From assembly GCA_019428955.1 (NCBI GenBank), contig JAHYJF010000084.1:1-12412 (forward strand): 12,412 nucleotides of DNA, read 5' to 3'. The translations under genes were made by a program, and so were the position numbers. The notes beneath the pieces were generated by a model. It saw only the letters and a list, made by a program, of their open reading frames with translations, searched no databases and was not told where the DNA came from. Source of the DNA: Burkholderiaceae bacterium. GTDB taxonomy: Bacteria > Pseudomonadota > Gammaproteobacteria > Burkholderiales > Burkholderiaceae_E. This document shows, one piece after another, positions 6,796 to 12,412 of this stretch (position 1 is the stretch's first letter; each line of letters opens with the position of its first letter).

Positions 6796-7926
6796 TCACT
6801 CGAGCCCACGCCCGCGCTCCTCTGCGAAACGGGCCTGGAAAGCCGCAAAACGGCCCGCGGCAATCGCCTGGCGGATCTCGGCCATGAGCCACAGGTAGTA
6901 GTGCAGGTTGTGGATCGTCGCCAGCCTGGCGCCGAGAATCTCGTTGACCTTCTGGAGGTGATGAACATAGGCGCGCGAAAAGTTCCGGCAGGCGTAGCAC
7001 TGGCAGTGTTCGTCGAACGGGCGCTGGTCTTCGCGGTAGCGGGCGTTACGCAGCCGCAGGTCGCCCCAGCGCGTGAACAGCCAGCCATTGCGGGCGTTGC
7101 GGGTCGGCAGCACGCAGTCGAACATGTCTACCCCGGTCGCGACCCCGGCCACCAGGTCCTCGGGCGTTCCGACCCCCATCAGGTAGCGGGGCCGCTCGGC
7201 GGGCAGCCGCGGGGCGATGTGATCGAGCAGCCGCAGCATCTCTTCCTTGGGCTCGCCGACCGACAGGCCGCCGATCGCGTAGCCGTCGAAGCCGATCTCA
7301 ACCAGACCGGCGAGGGATTCGTCGCGCAAGGGCTCGAACATTCCACCCTGGACGATGCCGAAGAGCGCGTTGGGGTTGCCCAGCAGGTCGAACTCGTCGC
7401 GCGAGCGCCGCGCCCAGCGCAGGCTCAAGCGCATCGACTCTGCCGCGGCCTCACGCGAGGCTGGCGCGCCGTCGATCTCGTAGGGGGTGCACTCGTCGAA
7501 TATCATCGCGATGTCGGAGTCGAGCGCGCGCTGGATCTGCATCGAGATCTCGGGTGTCAGCAACAGCCGGTCGCCGTTGATTGGCGAGGCGAAGCGGGCC
7601 CCCTCCTCGGAGATCTTGCGCATCGCCCCGAGGCTGAATACCTGGAAGCCGCCCGAATCGGTGAGGATCGGGTGGCGCCAGCCGTTGAAGCCGTGCAGCC
7701 CGCCGAAGCGGCCGATCACCTCGAGTCCGGGGCGCAGCCAGAGGTGGAAGGTGTTGCCCAGGATGATCTGGGCGCCGATTTCCTCGAGTTCGCGCGGCGT
7801 CATCGCCTTGACCGCGCCGTAGGTGCCCACCGGCATGAAGATCGGGGTCTCGATCACGCCCCTCGCGGTCGTTATCCGGCCGCGTCGCGCCGCGCCGTCG
7901 CGTGCCAGCAGTTCAAAGTTCGGCAT
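6796..7926 (-). CDS. tgt: Queuine/preQ1 tRNA-guanine transglycosylase
   Basis: Bacterial Tgt swaps guanine 34 for preQ1 in GUN-anticodon tRNAs (Asp, Asn, His, Tyr), the first tRNA-bound step of queuosine formation. The 376 residues show the complete TIM-barrel enzyme: TPIFMPVGTYG (27-37), GNTFHLWLRPG, and LTDSGGFQVFSL (88-99) with Asp90 as general acid. Next come ALFGIVQGG (187-195), YLMGVGTPEDLV (248-259) and VDMFDCVLPTRNARNG (266-281) with nucleophile Asp270. The zinc site is Cys308, Cys310, Cys313 and His339, with spacing identical to the Zymomonas enzyme. The ATG at 7926 follows the queA TGA by 5 bases, and the G-rich ribosome-binding stretch overlaps the end of queA, so translation is probably coupled. 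It acts immediately before QueA in the pathway. Confidence 0.98.
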   Translation of the reverse strand: MPNFELLARDGAARRGRITTARGVIETPIFMPVGTYGAVKAMTPRELEEIGAQIILGNTFHLWLRPGLEVIGRFGGLHGFNGWRHPILTDSGGFQVFSLGAMRKISEEGARFASPINGDRLLLTPEISMQIQRALDSDIAMIFDECTPYEIDGAPASREAAAESMRLSLRWARRSRDEFDLLGNPNALFGIVQGGMFEPLRDESLAGLVEIGFDGYAIGGLSVGEPKEEMLRLLDHIAPRLPAERPRYLMGVGTPEDLVAGVATGVDMFDCVLPTRNARNGWLFTRWGDLRLRNARYREDQRPFDEHCQCYACRNFSRAYVHHLQKVNEILGARLATIHNLHYYLWLMAEIRQAIAAGRFAAFQARFAEERGRGLE

Positions 7927-7931
7927 GGCCC

Positions 7932-9047
7932 TCAGGCCCCCCTGGGGCCGGTCGTCCCGGCGCTCTCCGGCTCCATCCTCTCGAGCAGCATGGCGTCACC
8001 ATAGCTGAAGAAACGATAGCCGTTGCCGACCGCATGGCGGTAGGCGGCCCGAATTTGGTCGAATCCCGCGAACGCCGAGACCAGCATCAGCAGGGTCGAG
8101 CGGGGGAGGTGGAAATTGGTGATCAGTGCGTCGACCACCCGGAAACGGTAGCCGGGGGTGACGAAGAGCGCTGTCTCACCCGAGTTCGCGGGCACCGAGC
8201 CGTCGTCGTTGGCCACTGATTCGAGCGTGCGCAGCGAGGTCGTCCCGACCGCGACCACGCGTCCGCCAGCGGCGCGCGTGCGCGCGATGGCCGCCGCAGT
8301 GGTGGGCGGCACCGAAAAGCGCTCGGCGTGCATGCGGTGCTCCGACAGGCTAGCCGAGCGAACCGGCTGGAAGGTACCCGCGCCCACGTGGAGCGTGACA
8401 AAGGCCTGGCCGATACCGCGCTCGGCCAGGCGCGCGAGCAGCGCCTCATCGAAGTGCAGACCGGCGGTGGGGGCCGCCACTGAGCCGGGATCGCGCGCGT
8501 AGACCGTCTGATAGCGATGGCGATCCTCTGGTTCCGGCGCGTGGGTGATGTAGGGCGGCAGGGGAATCCGACCACAACGCTCCAGCACCTCGAGCACCGG
8601 CGCAGCGAAGCGCAGCCGGTAGAACTCGCCGCAGCGCTCCAGGACCGTGGCCGTTGCCGGTGGTGCCGCGCCGCCCGCAGCCGTTGAATCCGGACGCACG
8701 GGGTCGAAATGCAGCACCGTTGCGGCGCGAGAAACCTTGCTCGCACGCAACTGCACCAGCGCTTCGAATTCGTCGCTCAGGCGCTCGACCAGCACCTCGA
8801 CCTGGCCGCCGCTTGCCTTGTGCCCGAGCAGTCGCGCCGCGATGACGCGCGTGTCGTTCATCACCAGCAGGTCGCCGTGAGCGAGGAACTCGGGCAGCTC
8901 GGCGAACGACCGATCCTCGAGCGTGTCCGCCCGCACCCGAAGCAGGCGCGAAGAACTGCGGCGCAGCGTCGGGTGCTGGGCAATCAGCTCGTCGGGCAGG
9001 TCGAAGTCGAAGTCCGACAATCGGTAGGTGGGCGCCGGGGCGCTCAA
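7932..9047 (-). CDS. queA: S-adenosylmethionine:tRNA ribosyltransferase-isomerase
   Basis: QueA transfers and isomerises the ribosyl moiety of S-adenosylmethionine onto preQ1-modified tRNA, giving epoxyqueuosine. Motifs in order are FDFDLPDELIAQ at the N terminus, GDLLVMNDTRVIAARL, KASGGQVEVLVER, RIPLPPYI, then YQTVYARDPGSVAAPTAGLHF. TLHVGAGTFQPV, VVAVGTTSLRTLES, VVDALITNFHLPRSTLLMLVSAFAG and RFFSYGDAM complete it. No ATG fits the N terminus. I chose TTG at 9047 (371 residues) because GGAGG (9057-9053) stands 5 bases before it; a TTG at 9062 would add five residues but has no ribosome site. The enzyme is slightly longer than in E. coli (356) because of an Ala/Pro-rich linker (around PDSTAAGGAAPPATATV) in the mobile domain. 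First gene of queA-tgt-yajC-secD-secF. Confidence 0.96.
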   Translation of the reverse strand: MSAPAPTYRLSDFDFDLPDELIAQHPTLRRSSSRLLRVRADTLEDRSFAELPEFLAHGDLLVMNDTRVIAARLLGHKASGGQVEVLVERLSDEFEALVQLRASKVSRAATVLHFDPVRPDSTAAGGAAPPATATVLERCGEFYRLRFAAPVLEVLERCGRIPLPPYITHAPEPEDRHRYQTVYARDPGSVAAPTAGLHFDEALLARLAERGIGQAFVTLHVGAGTFQPVRSASLSEHRMHAERFSVPPTTAAAIARTRAAGGRVVAVGTTSLRTLESVANDDGSVPANSGETALFVTPGYRFRVVDALITNFHLPRSTLLMLVSAFAGFDQIRAAYRHAVGNGYRFFSYGDAMLLERMEPESAGTTGPRGA

Positions 9048-9062
9048 TGAAGCCTCCGTCAA

Positions 9063-9227
9063 GGGCCACTTTGGGGTGGGGGCGCGTTCCGCCAGCGCGC
9101 CGGTTGGCGGGGCTGGTGCCGAATTGTAGCCGCCGAGCTGCGTGGGCCCGGCGCCAAGCGTGCTCTCGGGGGTTGATTTGCCGCCGCCGCCGCTAATGCC
9201 GATAATCCCAACCTCATCACCGCACCG
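9063..9227. promoter_or_regulatory. Divergent promoter region of queA and tRNA-Leu
   Basis: For queA (minus), TACAAT (9128-9123) is a plausible -10 without a good -35. It would give a leader of about 70 bases, opening with an inverted repeat CCGCCA (9089-9094) / TGGCGG (9105-9110). For the tRNA (plus), GATAAT (9201-9206) is a -10 candidate with TTTGCC (9177-9182) 18 bases upstream, starting transcription about 15 bases before the tRNA. Assignments are by eye and tentative. Confidence 0.35.
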
Positions 9228-9314
9228 GCCGGAGTGGTGGAACTGGTAGACGCGCTGGACTCAAAATCCAGTATCCGAAAGGATGTGCGGGTTCGATTCC
9301 CGCCTCCGGCACCA
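9228..9314 (+). tRNA. tRNA-Leu (anticodon CAA)
   Basis: The 87-base sequence folds as a class II tRNA. The 7-base acceptor stem is GCCGGAG / CTCCGGC. The anticodon stem CTGGA / TCCAG encloses the loop CTCAAAA, with anticodon CAA at 9262-9264 reading UUG. A long variable arm ATCC-GAAA-GGAT is present, and the T arm has GGTTCGATTCC. The discriminator is A, and CCA is encoded (9312-9314). The long variable arm with A73 agrees with leucine identity. No other tRNA is adjacent. Confidence 0.97.
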
Positions 9315-9456
9315 ACCAAAGTGCAGCTCGGCGGCGCAATGCCCACGGTCTCCCGGAGACCCTTCCCCGTTACGGCGCGCCTGGCGGCGGCGATCCTCGC
9401 GGGCGCATGGTTCAATCGCGGCAAGCTCAGGGTAAACTGTTGTCCGAGGAACCGCG

Positions 9457-10782
9457 ATGACACCATCCTACGTAAGGCTGCTGGCCGGCACGAAGCTGCC
9501 CCGCATGGCGCTGCTGAGGCAGAGCTTTGTTCACGATGAAATTTCCGATATCAGCCGTGGCATCAGCGCGGCTTTCGCTGGCGCGCCGCACTGCCTGGAC
9601 CGGGTCAGACCGGGCATGAGCATCGCGCTCACGGTCGGCAGTCGCGGGTTGGCGAGCCTGCCCGAACTGGTCGCGGCGATCGTCGGGCAACTGCACAAGC
9701 GCGGTGCCCATCCTTTCATCGTGCCGGCCATGGGCAGTCATGGCGAGGCCTCGGCCCAGGGGCAGTTCGAGCTCCTGGCCAATCTGGGCGTCACTGAGCA
9801 GCGTGCTGGTTGCCCGATCAGGTCCTCGATGGAAACGGTGGAGATCGGGCGGCTCGACAACGGGATGCCGGTGCGAATCGACCGCTACGCCCAGGAGGCG
9901 GACGGCATCGTGCTTTTCAACCGGATCAAGCCCCACACCAGTTTTCGGGCGCCCAACGAGAGCGGGCTCGTGAAGATGCTCGCAATTGGGCTGGGCAAGC
10001 AGTCAGGGGCCGAGAGTTGTCACGCCAGGGGCCTCGAATGGCTGCCACGTCTGATCGAAGAGATGGCGCGCGTCAAGCTGCAAAAGGCGCCAGTACTCTT
10101 TGCCGTTGGCACCATCGAAAACGCCTATGACCGGGTGGCCCGGATTGTCGTCCTGCCGCCAGAGGGTCTGATCGCAGCCGAGCAGCCCTTGCTGCAGGAG
10201 GCAATGGGCAACATGCCGCGCCTGCCGCTAGGGCCGCCCGATGCGCCGCTCGCGTCGGGGCCGCTCGACGTGCTCGTGGTCGACTTCATCGGCAAGGAAT
10301 ATTCGGGCACGGGGATGGACCCCAACATCACCGGCCGCTCGTCCAACGTGGCCATGACCGGTGGCCCGGAGGTGGCGCGCATCGCCGTCCTGGACGTGAC
10401 CGACAAGAGCAAGGGCAATGCCAACGGGGTGGCGCGCGCCGATGTGATCACTGACCGCCTGTTCGACAAGTTCAATCGTGAGGCGGTCTATGCCAATTGC
10501 CTGACTTCGAACATCCTTGCCTCGGGCGCCTTGCCGATGGCCATGCCTTCGGACCTGACGGCGATTCAGGCGGCGGTAAAGAGCTGCGGCGCCCCGGATC
10601 AGGCAGGGATAACCATGATGCGGATCCCCAACACCCTGCACCTGGAATATCTTCAAGCCTCCGAGGCCTTGCTCGAGAGCCTGGCGGCGCGACCCGGCAT
10701 CGAGGTTCTCTCCGAACCGGCGGAGCTCGTGTTCGACGAATACGGCAATCTCGACAAGACCGCCTGGCCCGGCCAGCACTGA
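9457..10782 (+). CDS. LarA-family (lactate racemase-like, DUF2088) protein
   Basis: The 441-residue protein belongs, by sequence pattern, to the LarA superfamily of nickel-dependent 2-hydroxyacid racemases and epimerases, which use a nickel-pincer nucleotide cofactor. Family-like blocks are GSRGLA (61-66), PAMGSHGEAS (90-99), FNRIKPHTSF (154-163), ESGLVKMLAIGLGKQ (168-182) and ESCHARG (186-192). His95, His160, Lys173 and His189 have spacings (65, 13, 16) close to those of the nickel ligands and pincer lysine of Lactobacillus LarA (His108, His174, Lys184, His200), so the cofactor site seems intact. The C-terminal half is more divergent, so the substrate is probably not simply lactate. There is no signal peptide or membrane segment. 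GAGGA (9446-9450) six bases upstream supports the ATG. The pincer synthesis genes larB, larC and larE are absent here. It follows tRNA-Leu and appears monocistronic. Confidence 0.8.
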   Translation: MTPSYVRLLAGTKLPRMALLRQSFVHDEISDISRGISAAFAGAPHCLDRVRPGMSIALTVGSRGLASLPELVAAIVGQLHKRGAHPFIVPAMGSHGEASAQGQFELLANLGVTEQRAGCPIRSSMETVEIGRLDNGMPVRIDRYAQEADGIVLFNRIKPHTSFRAPNESGLVKMLAIGLGKQSGAESCHARGLEWLPRLIEEMARVKLQKAPVLFAVGTIENAYDRVARIVVLPPEGLIAAEQPLLQEAMGNMPRLPLGPPDAPLASGPLDVLVVDFIGKEYSGTGMDPNITGRSSNVAMTGGPEVARIAVLDVTDKSKGNANGVARADVITDRLFDKFNREAVYANCLTSNILASGALPMAMPSDLTAIQAAVKSCGAPDQAGITMMRIPNTLHLEYLQASEALLESLAARPGIEVLSEPAELVFDEYGNLDKTAWPGQH

Positions 10783-10796
10783 GGGTACTGGCGCGC

Positions 10797-10816
10797 CGCT
10801 GCAGTCCGCTGCAGTC
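10797..10816. repeat. Tandem 10-base repeat forming a hairpin after the LarA-like gene
   Basis: CGCTGCAGTC occurs twice in immediate tandem (10797-10806 and 10807-10816). Because each copy contains the palindrome CTGCAG, the two can also pair with each other as a 6-base stem (10799-10804 with 10809-10814) around a TCCG tetraloop. It lies between convergent genes, 14 bases past a stop codon, and may serve as a transcript-end structure; no T-run follows. Confidence 0.45.
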
Positions 10817-10847
10817 CGCCGCGCTGGGGTAGGGCCTGTGGCCGGTA

Positions 10848-11273
10848 TCAACCTGCCAGCGGCAGGCTATGCCACCAGAGCCGGCAGTCGGTGCACAAGC
10901 CGCCGTCGAATGACGCCTGCAATACTCCGTCGAGGACCATCCGGGGCAGAGGGTCGCCGGGCTTGCGCCCGATCAGGTTGGTGCCGGTCGAAGCAGCCCA
11001 GATCCGGAACAATTCCTCGGAGGCCACCTGGTAGGTGACGTGCCAGTGGGCGATGCCGCTGCCGGGAGCAGACGCGAGCACCTCGTAGTTCACCGCGACA
11101 TCCTCCTGAAGCTTGACCCGCTGCCAGTAGGCTGCCAGTTCCTCATAGCCGCGCTGCACCGCGAAGGGGGTGTTGCGGTACGTCCCTTCGGGCGTGAACA
11201 GCGCGCAGAACAACTTTTGGTCGCGCTGCTCCCAGGCCTCCTTGTAGCCCTGCATGAAGTGCTCGATGTCCAC
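10848..11273 (-). CDS. NTF2/SnoaL-like small protein of unknown function
   Basis: A 141-residue protein with the shape of a nuclear transport factor 2/SnoaL fold. The N-terminal helix is IEHFMQGYKEAWEQRD (3-18), then LFCALFTPEGTYRNTPF (21-37), RGYEELAAYWQRV (41-53), and a run of beta strands. The last strand is LQASFDGGLCTDCRLWWHS (118-136), a typical family ending. Proteins of this fold are ligand-binding or isomerase/hydrolase domains, so function cannot be assigned. The start is GTG at 11273, chosen because GGGAGG (11284-11279) stands five bases upstream; an upstream in-frame ATG (11354) lacks this. The gene lies 144 bases downstream of the HTH-PBP regulator on the same strand and may be co-transcribed with it, or independent. 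It converges on the LarA-like gene. Two cysteines form CTDC near the C terminus, probably by chance. Confidence 0.8.
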   Translation of the reverse strand: MDIEHFMQGYKEAWEQRDQKLFCALFTPEGTYRNTPFAVQRGYEELAAYWQRVKLQEDVAVNYEVLASAPGSGIAHWHVTYQVASEELFRIWAASTGTNLIGRKPGDPLPRMVLDGVLQASFDGGLCTDCRLWWHSLPLAG

Positions 11274-11385
11274 CTTAACCTCCCATATTGTTCCGGCGCC
11301 CCGGCCGGGAGTCATCCGACAATGGTAGGCCCAATGGTGAGGCCGTGGAACCAACGCGAACGAGGCCGTCTACCTGCCGCCGCCA

Positions 11386-11405
11386 GGCTGGTAACAAGGC
11401 CAGCC
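11386..11405 (-). terminator. Stem-loop downstream of the HTH-PBP gene
   Basis: GGCTGG (11386-11391) and CCAGCC (11400-11405) form a perfect 6-base stem with an 8-base loop, 12 bases beyond the stop of the regulator gene on the minus strand. No T-run follows. It is a possible weak terminator or mRNA end structure separating the transporter operon from the NTF2-like gene. Confidence 0.3.
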
Positions 11406-11417
11406 GCGGACCCGAGC

Positions 11418-12323
11418 TCAGCTCGCCGCTGAGTTCCAACGCACCGCTCCCAGTTCAGCGATCGAATAGCCCGGGAGTGCCGCCGCACGGCTGCGGAATT
11501 GGGCGTTGCCGGCAAAATCGAACAGCGCCTGCAGCGAGGCATCGAAGTAACTGCCTCGGTCGACCAGCAGGTCAAGTCGCTCTTCGACCAGCGGCACGAA
11601 ATCCAGCCCGTGGCGCAGGGCCGCCGCTTCGATCGCCAGGCCGCAGTCAATTCGTCCCTCCCGGACCGCGAGCCCGACCTCGTCCTCACTGGTCAGTCCA
11701 TCGACGAAGCCCGCGCTGGGCAGCGTTGCGAGCAGACCAGCTGTCATCGTCAACTGATCGAACAGTTCACGACCACCGGCGCCAGCTTGGCGCCGGCCGA
11801 TGCGCAGAGCCGGGGTGCGGGCCAGGTCGGCAATGGCGCAGATGCCGAGCGGATTGCCGGGCGCTACCACCAGCCCCTGGACGCGGCTCGCCCAACCGAG
11901 CAGTGTCCAGTGACGACCAGCGCCCACCAGGTCGACCTCGGTGGCATTGCCCGCAGCGCTGCCCGCTTCACCTGGCGGTGGCGGGAAATGCAGCGCCGCT
12001 GCGCAGGCTTCTCCGGCAACCATCTGCCCGAGTCCGTCGCGGCTGCCGCGGGTCATCATGGCCAGGGCCGCACCGCTGGCCCGCACCGCCCATTCGAGCA
12101 GCGGGTCGTGGCTGCCGGCAATGACGGCCGGTGGCCGTAGCCTTGATGTCTCCTGCGGCCCGCCTTCGCCGCGCAGCCAGGAGTCGATCTCCTGGCGATC
12201 GAAGATCAGCCTGGCTCCGGCGCGGCGGTGGGGAATTTCGCCCGCGGCTACCAGCGCGTAGACCTTGCGCGGGCGAATCCGCAGGTGATCGGCGATTTCT
12301 GCGACGGTGAGGAAATTACTCAT
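11418..12323 (-). CDS. HTH and periplasmic-binding-protein-like regulator
   Basis: This 301-residue protein fuses an N-terminal excisionase/MerR-type helix-turn-helix (about 4-50: FLTVAEIADHLRIRPRKVYAL, then a wing PHRRAGARLIFDRQEIDSWL) to a C-terminal PBP-like domain (about 65-290). That domain shows IAGSHDPLLEWAV, DGLGQMVAGEACAAALH, LVVAPGNPLG and RQAGAGGRELFDQL, as in the PBP_like (PF12727) family also found fused to molybdenum-related proteins. No signal peptide precedes it, so it is cytoplasmic and would sense a small ligand directly. An Ala/Gly/Pro-rich insert lies at about 113-128. The ATG overlaps the stop of the upstream ABC ATPase gene (ATGA), and GGAGAA lies eight bases upstream, so the two are translationally coupled. 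The likely role is control of that transporter; an oxyanion such as tungstate or molybdate is inferred, not shown. Confidence 0.85.
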   Translation of the reverse strand: MSNFLTVAEIADHLRIRPRKVYALVAAGEIPHRRAGARLIFDRQEIDSWLRGEGGPQETSRLRPPAVIAGSHDPLLEWAVRASGAALAMMTRGSRDGLGQMVAGEACAAALHFPPPPGEAGSAAGNATEVDLVGAGRHWTLLGWASRVQGLVVAPGNPLGICAIADLARTPALRIGRRQAGAGGRELFDQLTMTAGLLATLPSAGFVDGLTSEDEVGLAVREGRIDCGLAIEAAALRHGLDFVPLVEERLDLLVDRGSYFDASLQALFDFAGNAQFRSRAAALPGYSIAELGAVRWNSAAS

Positions 12324-12412
12324 GCGAGCAGTTCTCCGGCCAGGAAGCGGCGCGCCATCTCATTGGCCGGCGCGCGAAAGAATTCTTCGGCGGGTTGGTC
12401 GGCAGTGATCTT
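12320..12412 (-). CDS. ABC transporter ATP-binding protein, C-terminal end only
   Basis: Only the last 30 codons are in the window; the rest lies beyond the right edge. The frame is open to the edge and ends at TGA (12322-12320), which shares four bases with the start of the HTH-PBP gene. The visible residues include QPAEEFFRAPANEM and end RRFLAGELLA. This matches the tail of ATPases of small anion importers (tungstate/molybdate type), in which a 'G/PxxxFFxxP...RFLAGEL' end follows the H-loop. ATPase motifs cannot be seen here, so the assignment rests on this tail plus the coupled sensor gene. The symbol is withheld because the substrate is uncertain. Confidence 0.6.
   Translation of the reverse strand, partial: KITADQPAEEFFRAPANEMARRFLAGELLA

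Noticed and set aside
6901..8004. A 367-codon open frame on the plus strand opposite tgt
   Set aside because: It is the complementary shadow of tgt, which has every catalytic and zinc residue in place.
9063..9227. preQ1 riboswitch ahead of queA-tgt
   Set aside because: The leader has only a simple GC hairpin. I see neither the A-rich tail nor the pseudoknot pattern of preQ1 aptamers, and this placement is not usual in such bacteria.
9228..9314. tRNA-Leu as a genomic-island attachment site for the following genes
   Set aside because: No integrase is adjacent and I see no repeated copy of the tRNA 3' end in the window; composition of the LarA-like gene looks like its neighbours.
10880..10891. 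CTDC (CxxC) in the NTF2-like protein as a metal or redox motif
   Set aside because: The region corresponds to the usual last strand of the family, and a single CxxC without other ligands is weak evidence.
1..12412. CRISPR array, insertion sequence, prophage or defence system
   Set aside because: No regularly spaced repeats, transposase, terminal inverted repeats or recognisable defence proteins were seen; gaps between genes are all under about 180 bases.

Overview
The window is a high-GC stretch of ordinary bacterial chromosome. Sequence features and gene order (mnmA, a YibF-like GST, purB, then queA-tgt-yajC-secD-secF) point to a betaproteobacterium, perhaps of the Rhodocyclales/Azoarcus type. 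That placement is inference; no rRNA or other phylogenetic marker is present. I see no insertion sequence, prophage, CRISPR array or integrase, and no gap without a gene longer than about 180 bases.

Layout, left to right. (1) 1-680, plus strand: the C-terminal half of mnmA (tRNA 2-thiolation). It converges on a YibF-like glutathione S-transferase (minus, 733-1341). (2) Across a short AT-rich divergent promoter region, purB (plus, 1451-2815). (3) A 50-base AT-rich island carrying a direct repeat and a -10 hexamer precedes a MarR-family regulator (plus, 2897-3385). (4) The minus-strand block 9047 to 3411 reads, in transcription order, queA, tgt, yajC, secD, secF: the last steps of queuosine tRNA modification followed by the SecDF-YajC translocase accessory complex. 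A strong extended -10 promoter lies directly before yajC, so the Sec genes can be transcribed separately from queA-tgt. (5) tRNA-Leu(CAA), plus, 9228-9314, diverges from queA. (6) A LarA-family (nickel-pincer racemase/epimerase superfamily) protein, plus, 9457-10782. (7) On the minus strand from the right edge: the last 30 residues of an ABC-transporter ATPase, overlapping by 4 bases a regulator that joins an excisionase/MerR-type helix-turn-helix to a periplasmic-binding-protein-like domain, followed by a small NTF2/SnoaL-like protein.

Most of the window is housekeeping: tRNA modification, purine synthesis and protein export. The less ordinary part is 9.4-12.4 kb. It holds an isolated LarA-like protein that keeps the four residues expected to hold the nickel cofactor, and an ABC importer coupled to a one-component sensor whose ligand is unknown (tungstate or molybdate is the natural guess). 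I do not see convincing evidence for a wholly new multi-gene system. The best leads are the substrate of the LarA-like enzyme, the ligand of the HTH-PBP regulator, and the operator and start structure of the MarR gene.
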